This document shows positions 1 through 9,548 of a stretch of 64,000 nt of DNA, piece after piece. The notes under the pieces are model-generated. The model was given only the letters and a program-made list of their open reading frames with translations. It ran no database searches and had not been told where the DNA came from. This stretch comes from Vairimorpha ceranae (lineage: Eukaryota > Microsporidia > Nosematidae), in contig NW_020169308.1 of assembly GCF_000988165.1 (NCBI RefSeq), positions 1-64,000 on the forward strand, written 5' to 3'. A program made the translations under genes and the position numbers. The stretch's first letter is position 1, and the number at the start of each line of letters is the position of its first letter.

Positions 1-440
1 TCGTCAGAAAATATAACTTTATGCCATTGACGAGTCCATAAAATTTTATCTAAAGCAAAATCAAACCTTTTTAATTTATGCACTTCCTTTAAATTCGGAC
101 TCTGTCTCATTTTTTTATAAACAAGATTATTATCTTCTTTAATTGCTCTTAAAACATTAGATTTTGATACTGATAAATCTAAATCTGCCTTAATTTTAGA
201 AATAGTTATGGCTTTATTAGAATCCAAACTTTAAATTTTCTTAACTGTTCTAAAAGAAAGAGTTCTTTTTCTTCCTTTTTTGTTAGTAATTATATTTACA
301 TTCTTTAAAGTCAGGTAATTTCTAATTTCGGTCCTTTCTCTTCCAAATCTTACACTAATTTGCTTAATATTTTTTTCCTATTTAAAATAAGCATCAATCT
401 GTCCTTTTTCATACTCATCTAAAGATTTTCCTTTGCTCAT
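1..440 (-). pseudogene. Tc1/mariner-family transposase, decayed and cut by the window edge
   Basis: Reading leftward from an ATG at 440, one frame stays open except for two in-frame stops: TAG at 378-380 (codon 21) and TAA at 231-233 (codon 70). It encodes a short helix-turn-helix-rich N-terminus, with stretches such as SLDEYEKGQIDAYF and ISKIKADLDLSVSKSNVLRAI. It then enters the catalytic domain at W-x-x-x-WHKVIFSD, the hallmark around the first Asp of the Tc1/mariner DDE triad. The remainder lies beyond position 1. Two nonsense codons in an otherwise continuous frame mean an inactive copy. A pair of direct repeats 300-520 bp upstream looks like this element's terminal region. Family assignment rests on the WHKVIFSD block plus the HTH layout. 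Confidence 0.8.
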
Positions 441-737
441 TAGGAGATAAATAATTTTTTTTAAAAAAACCTTAAAATCATCATGGCCCTGAAAAAAGTT
501 AAAAAAATTTAAAATCACTATTCTTAATCAAAAAACATTAAATAACAGATATTATTATTTTAAGCATATGTTTGTATTTTAAAATTTGAGTTAAATGAGA
601 CGTCCCGTTTAATTGTAAGACTAATTATTTTTTATAAGCATTTTTTAGTAGCTTAGATTAGAAAAATAAAATCATGCAGTAGTTTATTGTAATAAAATAA
701 AACGAATTTAATATTTACAATTCTATAAAACGTGTTT

Positions 738-773
738 TTTAGGGGAGGGAGTCTATAGATTTTGATGCACCTC
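738..773 (-). repeat. Inner direct repeat of the Tc1/mariner terminal region
   Basis: On the minus strand this reads GTGCATCAAAATCTATAGAC then TCC and a C/A-rich tail. It matches the repeat at 928-959 at about 19 of 23 core positions in the same orientation. It lies between that repeat and the transposase start. This is the position of an inner repeat in IR/DR-type Tc1 elements. Confidence 0.55.
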
Positions 774-927
774 TTAAGATAAAAAAATTCAAAAACAAGA
801 TTAGACATATATAAAATAAGATTTAATAAAAGGTATTTTTTATATCATTTTAGTTACAATGTTAAACATGAATAATAATTTAAGAATTGTATATTGTTTA
901 ATTTTGCATGGGAAAAAAATTTTTTTT

Positions 928-959
928 TAGGTGTCTTAAGATTTTGACGCACACTGTTC
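928..959 (-). repeat. Outer direct repeat / terminal end of the Tc1/mariner element, flanked by TA
   Basis: On the minus strand the tip reads GAACAGTGTGCGTCAAAATC followed by TTAAGACACC. A TA dinucleotide sits immediately outside at 960-961, as expected for a Tc1/mariner target site. It is the same orientation as 738-773 and about 190 bp away. The opposite element end lies outside the window, so the inverted partner cannot be checked here. Confidence 0.5.
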
Positions 960-1899
960 TACTATTTCATTTTTTAGTTTTACTTTCGTCTAAAGGATTT
1001 AAAAGCGTTTAAAAGTATTTTCATCGAGGCATATAAAAAAATCCTCCTTAAATGCAGTATTTAAACCTTTTTAAAGCAAAATTTTGCATTTAGTCAAAAT
1101 CTTTAATAAAAGCTCGAATTTTCATAATAATTTAGTTTATTGATTCTAATTGCGTTTGAAATAGTCACAAAATTTATATATACAATATTGAAGTACAAAT
1201 TAAAATAAAAAATTAAAGTACTTTTGAAAAATTAATAAAAATTTGGAAATGATTTTTTTTGTTTTTTACTGTTTCTAATAGTTTAATACAAAATTTTTTA
1301 TATTTTGATTTTTCATAGGTAAAAAAATTCTTTTTCAATTATTTTTAACTTTTCATAAAAAATTAATTGTAGTTTTGCATGATTATAAAAGTTTTTCTAT
1401 TTTTTAAAAAAAATAGCTAGATTAATTTACTTTTTACAATATAAATAAACTTTTTTGTACCCATAGATGCAGTTTTTAATAATTAATACGTTAACATAAA
1501 TTATGACAAGTAATAAATAGGGTAATCATTTATGTTTTGTAATATTAATAAAAAAATCATTTTTAGTTGATAAAAAAATTAAGAATAATGTTTTATTTAC
1601 TCTTGAGAACGCTGCTAAAGATTTATGTGCTTGTGTTACAAGAAGAGGCGGGGTGGTATTGACAATATGAACATTATAATTTGTCATGTTTATGAGAGTT
1701 GCAAAAATAATCATGATTATACTTATATAGCTAAAAGGCAGATGTCCTAGATTTATTTAATTTTTTCAATTTTTTTAAAAGTTGAAAAAGCTTTTTTAAG
1801 TATTGATAACAGCTTTTTTGGTACTAATTCAGCCAAATACAGTACGTATATTTTAATTAATCTTCAAATCAACTATCTTTCTAAATGAAGATCCAGAGT

Positions 1900-2370
1900 T
1901 TAGTTATAATGCATTTACTGTGGTAATGAGAATTTCATTGAAATGAACGATGTATTGGTCCATATTGTGATACTATTGCAGAATATAATCAGATTCTTAG
2001 AAAGTTTTATTTTCGTATTACTAACGATAAAAAAAATGGGAAAATGTTTTGCATTGATTTAGAACAACTTAATTGTTCTGATTTATAAAAGAAAAAGTAA
2101 AATTATTGCACAATGACAACTGGCAACAACCACATGAATTTTTGACCAACTTTGATTTGCTTAAACCTGTATGTTTTTTTGGCTTAATTTGTAAAGTTTC
2201 ATGTCTTTTTTATCAACTAGGAAGTGATAATTATTTTATTGATACAACTTTTAGAACAATTGACGAAAAAAGCATAATTTATATGAAATCATTATATATT
2301 AGTTTGATGTAAACGAAACAAGTGGTATCTAAATATATTTTAGCATTTATAAAGATTTTAAACAATTGAG
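1900..2370 (+). pseudogene. Probable MULE-type transposase fragment
   Basis: The frame around 2106-2310 encodes HNDNWQQPHEF and then GSDNYFIDTTFRTIDEKS, followed by an in-frame stop and TKQVVSKYILAFIKIL. Eukaryotic Mutator-like transposases have a YFIDGTFK-type block around the first catalytic Asp. About 30 residues later they have a Y-x-L-M-T/N-K-x-x-x-Y segment. Both are present here in the right order, with the TAA at 2310-2312 falling inside the second. Upstream frames are broken. No start codon context and no terminal repeats were found. The family call is an inference from two short blocks. Confidence 0.4.
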
Positions 2371-2644
2371 GTCACAGTTCTTGCCATTGTCTTATAACGT
2401 GGTAAATTTGCGATGTTTACTCTATTTTCTCTTTCTGGTAAGCTACTTATCAAGTATTTAGTAAAAAGAATACTTTTTTCTAAGTTATTAGCGAAAAAAA
2501 TTTTATTTTTAGAAACGCTTTTTTCTTTACAAATTGTTGAAAGACCAGATATTATTGGATTTTAACTTCCATTTCAGAGAGAAGTCAAAATTATATTTTT
2601 GTAATCTTAAATGATTCTTACGTTACGAAATAATTGAATCTATC

Positions 2645-2878
2645 ATGAACATTGAACTAAAAGACAAAGTATCTTTTAATTATATTTATCTTTATATTAT
2701 TATTTATTTTGAGCTAGAAATATATTTAATTGAATGTGAAAGTTTTAAAGAGAAAAGTTTTAAGTTACTTGAAAGCTATTACAAATTATTAAGAACAAAA
2801 GATGTTTTAAATAGTGTTGAACTTTATTCTGAAACCAACGTTGATAATAGGTATTACATTTATAATAGATTAATGTAA
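2645..2878 (+). other. 77-codon open frame, coding status uncertain
   Basis: An ATG-initiated frame rich in Tyr, Ile, Leu and Glu with no recognised motif. It has no CCC motif upstream and sits in the transposon-rich left end. It could be a scrap of a degraded element. Confidence 0.2.
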
Positions 2879-4001
2879 AATCTAAATATGTTATACAAAA
2901 TTGTTATAATACCGTGTCAGGTAGCCAAAATGAAAGCTAATTTCTAGTAAAGAATTTTATTGTTTTAAATTGTTTAAGGTTTTGCTTTGAGTAACCTGAT
3001 TTTGGTAGTTCTATTTCTCAGATAATTTTTCATTACACTTCTTTTCAAATTTTTTATTTATAAAAAAATTATAAAATTGATGGGAAAATGGGTGGGTAAT
3101 AATTTTAATAAAAATGTGTTGGATACCACAAAAATATATGGAACTTCTTTTTATGAGTTTTACTATTTAGTTAAAATTGTTTTTGGTAATTAATCATATG
3201 ATAAAGATTTTATTAAAAAGTTTGAAAATAATTTAATTTTTTTATAATATTAAGACATGTTATTTTTGAATTAATATTAACCATTAAATTTAAATATTTT
3301 TAAAAGCCGAATATTAAGCTTATTGTGTAATTATGACCTTAACAAATTTAAAACTTTTTAACATCCTACATTACTGTATTATTAAATCACAAACATTATA
3401 AGGATATAAACATTAAAAGTTCGCAATAATAAATATAAACGACTTTTTACAAACTTAATAAATTTTTATTTAATTTAAACCATTAACAAATTTATAATTT
3501 TTTAATAATAAATATTATAAGAAAATATTTAATTTATAAAAAGTCGAAACTATGAAGATGAAACCAAAAAGATCAAAGCGCCGAAGAGACGGTGCCAAAG
3601 AAGGTCTGTGGAATTTAAGGCATAGTGACTTAATGCAACTAAAAAAACATTTGAATGTCATTTTAATGAAATATTAGCTATATTTTTTTAAGTTTTTATT
3701 TGGCTTGTGTTAAAAGTTACAAAATTGTATTTAAAACTGTCACTAGTGATTATCAATAACCTAATGATTAGCCATAAGGTAAAATGTGATAATATGAAGC
3801 TAAACTCTGAAATACAAAGAATTTTAAAATAAAACTAAAAAAAAAGTTTTATCAAAAAAAAATTGTTTAGTAAAAATATTCTTTCAACTTAATAACACCA
3901 TCTTTAGTAAATAAATTTTATGGCATTACTATGCCATAAATTTTTTTGCTTAAAAAATTCCTCTAGTTGTGGTGCTCGACAAAATTCAACATATATAAAT
4001 A
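2879..4001. other. Gene-poor intergenic DNA
   Basis: No convincing gene. A 41-codon plus-strand frame from 3552 encodes a basic start (MKMKPKRSKRRRDGAKEG). It is locally less A+T-rich than its surroundings but too short to support. Nothing else recognisable was seen. Confidence 0.35.
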
Positions 4002-4424
4002 TTATTTATATTTACTAAAAAAGTTTAAATAAAGTTGATCTTCTTTCTCTTTAATTTCATTTAAATCTAAAATATTTACATCAAAATAATCAAATAATTT
4101 AACACCATATCGATTATAAAGATCAGCAACATTTTTTAAAATCTTCCCGAAATTTGTATTAAAATATCCTGGTATTCTATTATCGAATCCTGTACTACAT
4201 CTAGGAATTCTATAAACTCCAATACTATCTTTATAGAATATTTCAGAAGGATCTAGAGGTAAAGTTTTGTTCTGTATATTTATCTTTTCTATATTTTTGT
4301 TGTATTTACATTTTTTAACGTTATAGTATTTGGATACTTTCTTTTTGTCTGCAAATTTACTATTATCTTTTTCTATTATTGATAAATCCAGACTCTTGTC
4401 AATTTTACGGCTGTTATTTGTCAT
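4002..4424 (-). CDS. Hypothetical protein, 140 aa
   Basis: I do not recognise this protein. The longer frame has an ATG at 4445, but CCC (4433-4435 on the minus strand) lies between that ATG and a second one at 4424, eight nucleotides before the latter. By the rule that fits the rest of the window, 4424 is the real start and the product begins MTNNSRKIDKSLDLS. It is basic in the first third and becomes more mixed, with a compact region near LPLDPSEIFYKDSIGVYRIP and FDNRIPGYFNTNFGKI that looks folded. There is no signal peptide, membrane segment or catalytic motif. It is the only intact gene candidate in the first 6.8 kb. Confidence 0.5.
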   Translation of the reverse strand: MTNNSRKIDKSLDLSIIEKDNSKFADKKKVSKYYNVKKCKYNKNIEKINIQNKTLPLDPSEIFYKDSIGVYRIPRCSTGFDNRIPGYFNTNFGKILKNVADLYNRYGVKLFDYFDVNILDLNEIKEKEDQLYLNFFSKYK

Positions 4425-4432
4425 AATGTAAT

Positions 4433-4435
4433 GGG
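4433..4435 (-). promoter_or_regulatory. CCC start-proximal motif that decides the start of the 140-aa gene
   Basis: CCC occurs 8 nt before the ATG at 4424 and downstream of the alternative ATG at 4445. The shorter start is therefore preferred. Confidence 0.5.
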
Positions 4436-5246
4436 TATAAAACATAAATTTTTTTAATTAAATTTTTCAAAATAGTTATATTAAAAATATATATTAAATA
4501 AAACAAATATTAAAAAAATTAATTATCTACTTTTTGTATAGCTAGACTGAAATACATTTATTTTCATATGACAATTTTTATTTAAAATTTTAATTTTACA
4601 ACTTATTATAAAGCTTAGATAATAATAAGTTGTAGTTGAAAAATAAAAAAAATATCTAAACACAAATTACAAATATATTTAAAATTAACCATAATAAACT
4701 TTAAATAAATTGTAAATTAAAACAACAATTCTTTTATTTAATTCTCTACTTTTTTCATTAAATTTTCCGCAGATTAAAGTGTTGGATTTTTACATATTTA
4801 AACGGATTAATTGAATAAATATCAAAATTACGAAATGTAATAATGTCTTAGTAATTAAACTTTTGTTTATAACTGTGAAATTAATTACCACATGTCAACC
4901 ATTTTACTTATTCTACAAAAAATATTAATTTCAGCCCATCTCAATTACAAAAAAAAGAAGAAATATTTTTTATAAATCATTATTTTAAAATATTTTTAAT
5001 ATCTGTAATATTACAGAGTCCTTTATGTAACATAATAAATATTGGTATTATTTATTGGCTCTTTTTACTCCTTATTTTTTATTTGACCCTGCAATTTGAC
5101 ATTAGCACATGTAGAAGGTAAGTTGGGTTGAAATGTTATTCTTGTACTTGTATAAGAGTTTTACTTAGATGTGAATTCAAAGTGTACATAAACACTTGGC
5201 TTTTTTACAAATTGCAAAAAACTGTTGAACATGATTCCAGAATTTT
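4436..5246. other. Intergenic DNA left of the Merlin element
   Basis: A+T-rich sequence without a supported gene. Nothing recognisable until the left terminal repeat of the Merlin element. Confidence 0.4.
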
Positions 5247-5302
5247 TTTGCTTTGTGGTGCTCAAAAGTGGTATTGGCAAAATTTTTGTCTTTGCCCTAA
5301 AT
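5247..5302 (+). repeat. Left terminal inverted repeat of the Merlin element
   Basis: Pairs with 6214-6269 on the opposite strand. The outer 35 bp differ at only about two positions (G/A transitions). Identity drops in the inner poly-A/T part. Confidence 0.85.
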
Positions 5303-5410
5303 ATTGATTTTTATAAAAAAAATGGTCTCAAGATCTTTTGAAAATATGGTTTTTTTATTAAAAAACGTAAAATAAATTTTTTAATTATATGAAAAATTTT
5401 AATAAATATT

Positions 5411-6160
5411 TTAATTTATTTTTTCCTTCATTCTTTTTAGCATAAACCTTAAAAGATGTAAGTCAATTAACTTCTTAGTTCTATATCTAACAGGTGCTGT
5501 TTTCTTAACACCATTCCAATTCCCTTCAATTGTGTCAGTATACGTATTTGTTTCTTTATCTATAAGCTGCTTAGAATGATTAACAGTTCTATGCTCGTTA
5601 AAAGAATTGGCTAGCTTGATATAACCTTTCCAACAATCACTAAATATAGCTGGTTGTTTATAAATATATTGATTACAAAATGAAATAAGAATACACCTGT
5701 CGCGCTTGTCAACACTTGCTAAAATAATTCTTCTTAACAATCTTCCTACTGCCCCTATACCTAAACACCACCTACTCTATGACATTCGTGGTATATATAT
5801 ATATTTTCTTTTCCCAATTTGCTTTCATCAACCTCATCTATGCTATCTTCCCCACCAATCCTAATAAATTTGTTTAAATACTTGTTAAACGTTCCTATAT
5901 CTCTTAGTTTATAGCATAAATCTGAAACAGTTGAACGATGAGTATTAGCTATTCTGGCAATTTAACTAAAAGGCACACCTTCTACTACATATCTAAAACT
6001 TGACCACTGTGAGAATTGAGAGGCGTGTGTTTTCGAAAATCATGTCTTTAAACATTGAAAGCCTACATCTACACATAAAAATTTATATATGACAAGGTAT
6101 TCATGCTTTAATTTTTCGGTTTCATAACCGCATTCATTGCAAAATCTGTTTAAAAAAGTA
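5411..6160 (-). pseudogene. IS1595/Merlin transposase, frameshifted
   Basis: Reading leftward, fragments appear in the order expected for a DDE_Tnp_IS1595 protein. First comes an N-terminal zinc-ribbon piece (CNECGYE near 6140). Then a helix-turn-helix (IARIANTHRSTVSDL). Then the catalytic block DEVDESKLGK followed by HRVGG. After a frameshift near 5755-5770 comes WCLGIGAVGR, continuing into an intact final 109 codons. Those contain SDCWKGY, HRTVNHSKQ and TDTIEGNWNGVKK, which match the family's second half (D-x-WKGY, VNHS, N/D-x-IEG-x-W). At least two stops plus the frameshift disable it. The translated last part is well preserved, so decay is fairly recent. Confidence 0.85.
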
Positions 6161-6213
6161 TTTATAACAAAATTAGTTATTTTTTGTATTCTTCATAGTC
6201 CTTCAAAACAAAA

Positions 6214-6269
6214 ATTTTAGGGATTAAAAAAAAATTTGCCAATATCACTTTTGAGCACTACAAAGCAAA
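6214..6269 (-). repeat. Right terminal inverted repeat of the Merlin element
   Basis: Inverted partner of 5247-5302. It lies just upstream (5') of the transposase relic. Confidence 0.85.
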
Positions 6270-6799
6270 TATAACCAATATTTCTACTTAAAATTAATGT
6301 TTTTTTTTCTTTACATTTAATCTTATTGTTATAATCGAAGGAGAATTTTTATTTGGCCGCGAACTATATGTCAATTAAAAGTACGCTTTCAAATGTTTTT
6401 TATTTATGTTCTTTTTTCTGTAAAGTGAAATATTGCTTTGTTTTTTAAAATAAAATATTTAATAAAGCAAAAATTCAATTTAATAAAATCAAACAAATAA
6501 AAGAAATGTAAAGTTCTCGTTTATTTTATAATCTGTTTTTATTAGTTCATATTATATAATGTTTAATTTAACTCCTTAATTATATGTAAATTTTTTTACA
6601 ATACAGCACTGTCAAAAATAAATTATTTATACAAAAAAGCCTTAATTTTTATTAATTGTCAATTCCTTTTACAAAAAACAAGAACAAGACATGTAATTTA
6701 TTATTAAAGATAAATTATTTGTCATATTTTAACACAAAGAATCAAATTTCTTACATGTTTCATCGTTGTTTAAAATAAAAAAGATTTTTTGTAAACACT
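6270..6799. other. Intergenic DNA right of the Merlin element
   Basis: No gene or repeat structure seen beyond A/T runs. Confidence 0.4.
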
Positions 6800-7414
6800 A
6801 TGTTTTTTTACATTTCTCTATTAAAAGCTATAGTACCATTATTTGACAATGACTCGTATGATATACATGAACCGTACGATCTAGATGAAGAAATGGGCTA
6901 TAACACCCCCAGCACTACATCAGAAATGTTAAATGACAATACAGTTTTAAATACTACACAAGATTTCCAACCACTGAACGTAAAAATACCGAAAAATGCA
7001 TTTCGGTCAATACGTTACGGCAAAATAAAAACAAATCCCGAGAACCTTGAAACACTTATACAGCACGAGATGGAAGACATAAGCCCCGATTTACATAATA
7101 AAATAAGAAAAAGGCTTGCTAAAAGCAATGTCGACAGAAGTAGGTATAAAGATCTTTTTTTTATAAAAAAAAGGATTATTCAGGATGGTGACAGAAAGAT
7201 AGTAAGTTTTGATATAAAAGAGAAAATTATACCTAAAAATCCTGACAGTGAACATATAAATAAAGATGTAAGTTTAAGGGTAATATTAGCAGGAATACTC
7301 TTCTTACTAGCTGGTCTTGTTTTTACTACAACTATGAAAATGTATCAAAATATTTTTAAAAAAAATGTGTTTAATTACGACGGGAAAAAAGAACAAAACA
7401 AGGAAAGCGTATAA
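6800..7414 (+). CDS. Single-pass membrane protein of unknown function, 204 aa
   Basis: I do not recognise the family. The N-terminal 160 residues are soluble and mixed-charge, with an acidic Asp/Glu/Tyr-rich segment at about 15-35. A basic middle follows (IRKRLAKSNVDRSRYKDLFFIKKRI). One hydrophobic span at about 160-182 (VILAGILFLLAGLVFTTT) is followed by a short basic tail. This layout suggests a type II or C-tail-anchored protein with the N-terminus in the cytosol. No CCC motif lies close to the ATG, unlike most genes here. That lowers confidence in the exact start but not in the frame, which runs on without repeats. Confidence 0.6.
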   Translation: MFFYISLLKAIVPLFDNDSYDIHEPYDLDEEMGYNTPSTTSEMLNDNTVLNTTQDFQPLNVKIPKNAFRSIRYGKIKTNPENLETLIQHEMEDISPDLHNKIRKRLAKSNVDRSRYKDLFFIKKRIIQDGDRKIVSFDIKEKIIPKNPDSEHINKDVSLRVILAGILFLLAGLVFTTTMKMYQNIFKKNVFNYDGKKEQNKESV

Positions 7415-7545
7415 TAAAAAATGCAATTTATAAAAATTTTATATTAGTTTTTTTAATCTAAAAATTAGGTGCCTTTAAATAAAAACATTAAAAATTTTTA
7501 CAATATAATAAGAATATACTATAAAAAACCAGAATTTTATATACA

Positions 7546-8991
7546 TCATTTATTTTCTATTAAGTTCTTATTTAGATTTTGTTCCTTTTTTTTCTCCTCT
7601 TGTTCTTTTTCGCTGTACATTTCTAACTTCTTCTCTGCATTCTCTCTGTTAAACAGTACATTCTCGACAATTCCGTACATGTAAAAGAAAAGACCAAGAG
7701 TTAGTGCTGTAAATAACATATTTACGATAAAAAATACATTAAATACACTAGCTCTTTTAGATCTAGGGAGATTTTTGTTTTTCATTGTATCCCCAGAAAA
7801 TACCACACTACATATTAAACCTGCCAGTACAGATCCCAATCCTGTAAAAGTTCCTTGGTAAACCATCTGAGAAGTAGATTTCAAATGTGGTGGACACAAT
7901 CTCTGGGCCAATTGTACCGCAGAGCAATGTGTAAGTCCAAAGTTTAATCCTTTAAAAAGTTCAATACCACATACCGCTGCATAAGAATAATCACTATCAT
8001 ACGGTAGCATCCAGTAAAATACAAATCTTAGCATTTGAGCACCCTGTGCCAAGAACAAAGGCCAGAAATATCCTAAATGTTCTATAATAGTCTGCGCTGT
8101 AAAAAATGTCACAATTTCAAATAATATACCAAATAAATTGGCAGTACTAGTAGTGTTATTATTAAAAATACTAAGTGGACCCGATATTACACCAGGAAAT
8201 CCCGATAAATCGAAAGGTTTCATTTTAATTACATCTTTCCAGTATATTGTAAGAAATATAGTCATAGACGCTCTAGTAAGTCCATTTAATAAAATGATAA
8301 AAATAAAGAACATGTAGTCCCAATTAGTAATTAATTCTTTAAAACTCTTCCACATGTCTTGTCTACCTGTTTCACGCCTAGAGGTATCCCAGTTTATAAA
8401 ATAAAAACACATGCCTACAGTGGCAAGTGCTACTAGTAGATTGTAAATCCTTAAATTAGTCCACTGTGTCGCTTCATTTTTGCTATCCGTTACTATAAAT
8501 TCTACCACATAATTACACACTGCGTATCCTACAGTCCCCCATAATCTCTGTGTACCATAAGTCTTTGCCCCTATGTTAGGAATTTTACTTAAATATTCCA
8601 ATATAACTTTATCCATTAACGGTGTAGTACACAAATTAGCTCCAAGATAAAATAACATATTAAACCAAAATACACCTGGTATAATATTTTCAACGTATTC
8701 AGTAAAAAAGAATAACTGAAAGAAAAAAGCACTCAAACACAGAAACACTATTAAAAACCATTTACTTGCACCCCATTTATCATTTAAAGATCCTATGTAG
8801 ATATTCGTGAAGAATGTAATAAACATTAAAACACCAAATCCTGTTCCTACAGCACTCTCAGACACCCCAAATTTATCTTTTGCAAACACACTTTTAAAAG
8901 TGTGTAACGTATAAAACAACATTGCAATTGAGAAGAATAATACTTTAGGAATTAATAAGTATTTTTTGTTTAATGATCTAATTGTATCCAT
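7546..8991 (-). CDS. NupG-like major facilitator superfamily transporter, 481 aa
   Basis: A polytopic protein with about 12 hydrophobic spans and the MFS_1_like/nucleoside:H+ symporter organisation. An MFS loop-2/3-type motif (NIYIGSLNDKWGASKW) follows TM2. Large loops connect the halves, and a charged Lys/Glu-rich tail (about 455-481) ends the protein. Microsporidia use NupG-type MFS carriers to import host nucleosides and nucleotides, because they cannot make purines. That substrate is an inference from family and biology. The start is well supported: the minus strand reads ACCCCAAAATGG. The protein would sit in the parasite plasma membrane, facing the host cytoplasm. Confidence 0.8.
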   Translation of the reverse strand: MDTIRSLNKKYLLIPKVLFFSIAMLFYTLHTFKSVFAKDKFGVSESAVGTGFGVLMFITFFTNIYIGSLNDKWGASKWFLIVFLCLSAFFFQLFFFTEYVENIIPGVFWFNMLFYLGANLCTTPLMDKVILEYLSKIPNIGAKTYGTQRLWGTVGYAVCNYVVEFIVTDSKNEATQWTNLRIYNLLVALATVGMCFYFINWDTSRRETGRQDMWKSFKELITNWDYMFFIFIILLNGLTRASMTIFLTIYWKDVIKMKPFDLSGFPGVISGPLSIFNNNTTSTANLFGILFEIVTFFTAQTIIEHLGYFWPLFLAQGAQMLRFVFYWMLPYDSDYSYAAVCGIELFKGLNFGLTHCSAVQLAQRLCPPHLKSTSQMVYQGTFTGLGSVLAGLICSVVFSGDTMKNKNLPRSKRASVFNVFFIVNMLFTALTLGLFFYMYGIVENVLFNRENAEKKLEMYSEKEQEEKKKEQNLNKNLIENK

Positions 8992-9548
8992 TTTGGGGTA
9001 AAAAATTTAAAGGAAAAAAAGCTATTTGTTTGTTGATACAAATTTTGAAGTAAAAAAAAATGTTGTTATAAAGGAGAAACATTTATTTTTTACATGAATA
9101 GTTTCTAATTAACAACCAAAAAACATTTGTGTAAAAAATAAACAAATTAAATCATAAATTACATTATAATTTAATTTTTACTGTAATAATTAAAAAATTT
9201 ACAAAAGCAAAAATTGATGGAAGTTTTTTTGTAAGAAAACTAGAGATAATATTTTGAAAATTTATTATTTTTAATAGTCTTGTTAAGTAAAATAATTGAG
9301 GAAATAAAAGGAGACTAGTGTTAGACAACACACCTTATAAAATTTCAAAAAAATATATGCTTATAAACAATACATAATGAAAGTTAGTAGTAAACATACT
9401 AATAGCTTACTTTTTCAAAAATTATTTAAAACTTAATATGTCTTAATCATAAAATTAATTTACAAAAAGAAAATAATTTTTTAAGCATTTAATTTATAAA
9501 ACAAAAACAATAGCATATTAAAACAAAAAAAATAATATAAAAAAACAT
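8992..9548. other. Intergenic DNA between two minus-strand genes
   Basis: A+T-rich, no open frame or repeat of note. Confidence 0.4.

Larger units (their letters stand above)
441..1880. other. Gene-free stretch apart from the Tc1 terminal repeats
   Basis: Very A+T-rich DNA without a convincing gene. The only structured elements seen are the two direct repeats at 738-773 and 928-959. A 62-codon open frame at 1526-1714 (minus) has no CCC motif and no recognisable content. Confidence 0.5.
5247..6269 (-). mobile_element. Merlin-type (IS1595/ISXO2-related) DNA transposon, decayed
   Basis: The element is about 1.02 kb, bounded by matching inverted repeats. The left end (5247-5302) contains TTTGCTTTGTGGTGCTC then AAAAGTGGTATTGGCAAA. 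The reverse complement of the right end (6214-6269) contains TTTGCTTTGTAGTGCTC then AAAAGTGATATTGGCAAA. The pairing continues inward to CCCTAAAT versus CCCTAAAAT. It encloses one transposase relic. Size, repeats and the single IS1595-like gene fit eukaryotic Merlin elements. No 8-9 bp target duplication was recognised at the flanks, so the insertion is old or the outer boundary is a few bases off. Confidence 0.85.

Noticed and set aside
1526..1714. 62-codon minus-strand frame in the left end
   Set aside because: No CCC motif, no similarity, in a transposon-rich gene-poor region.
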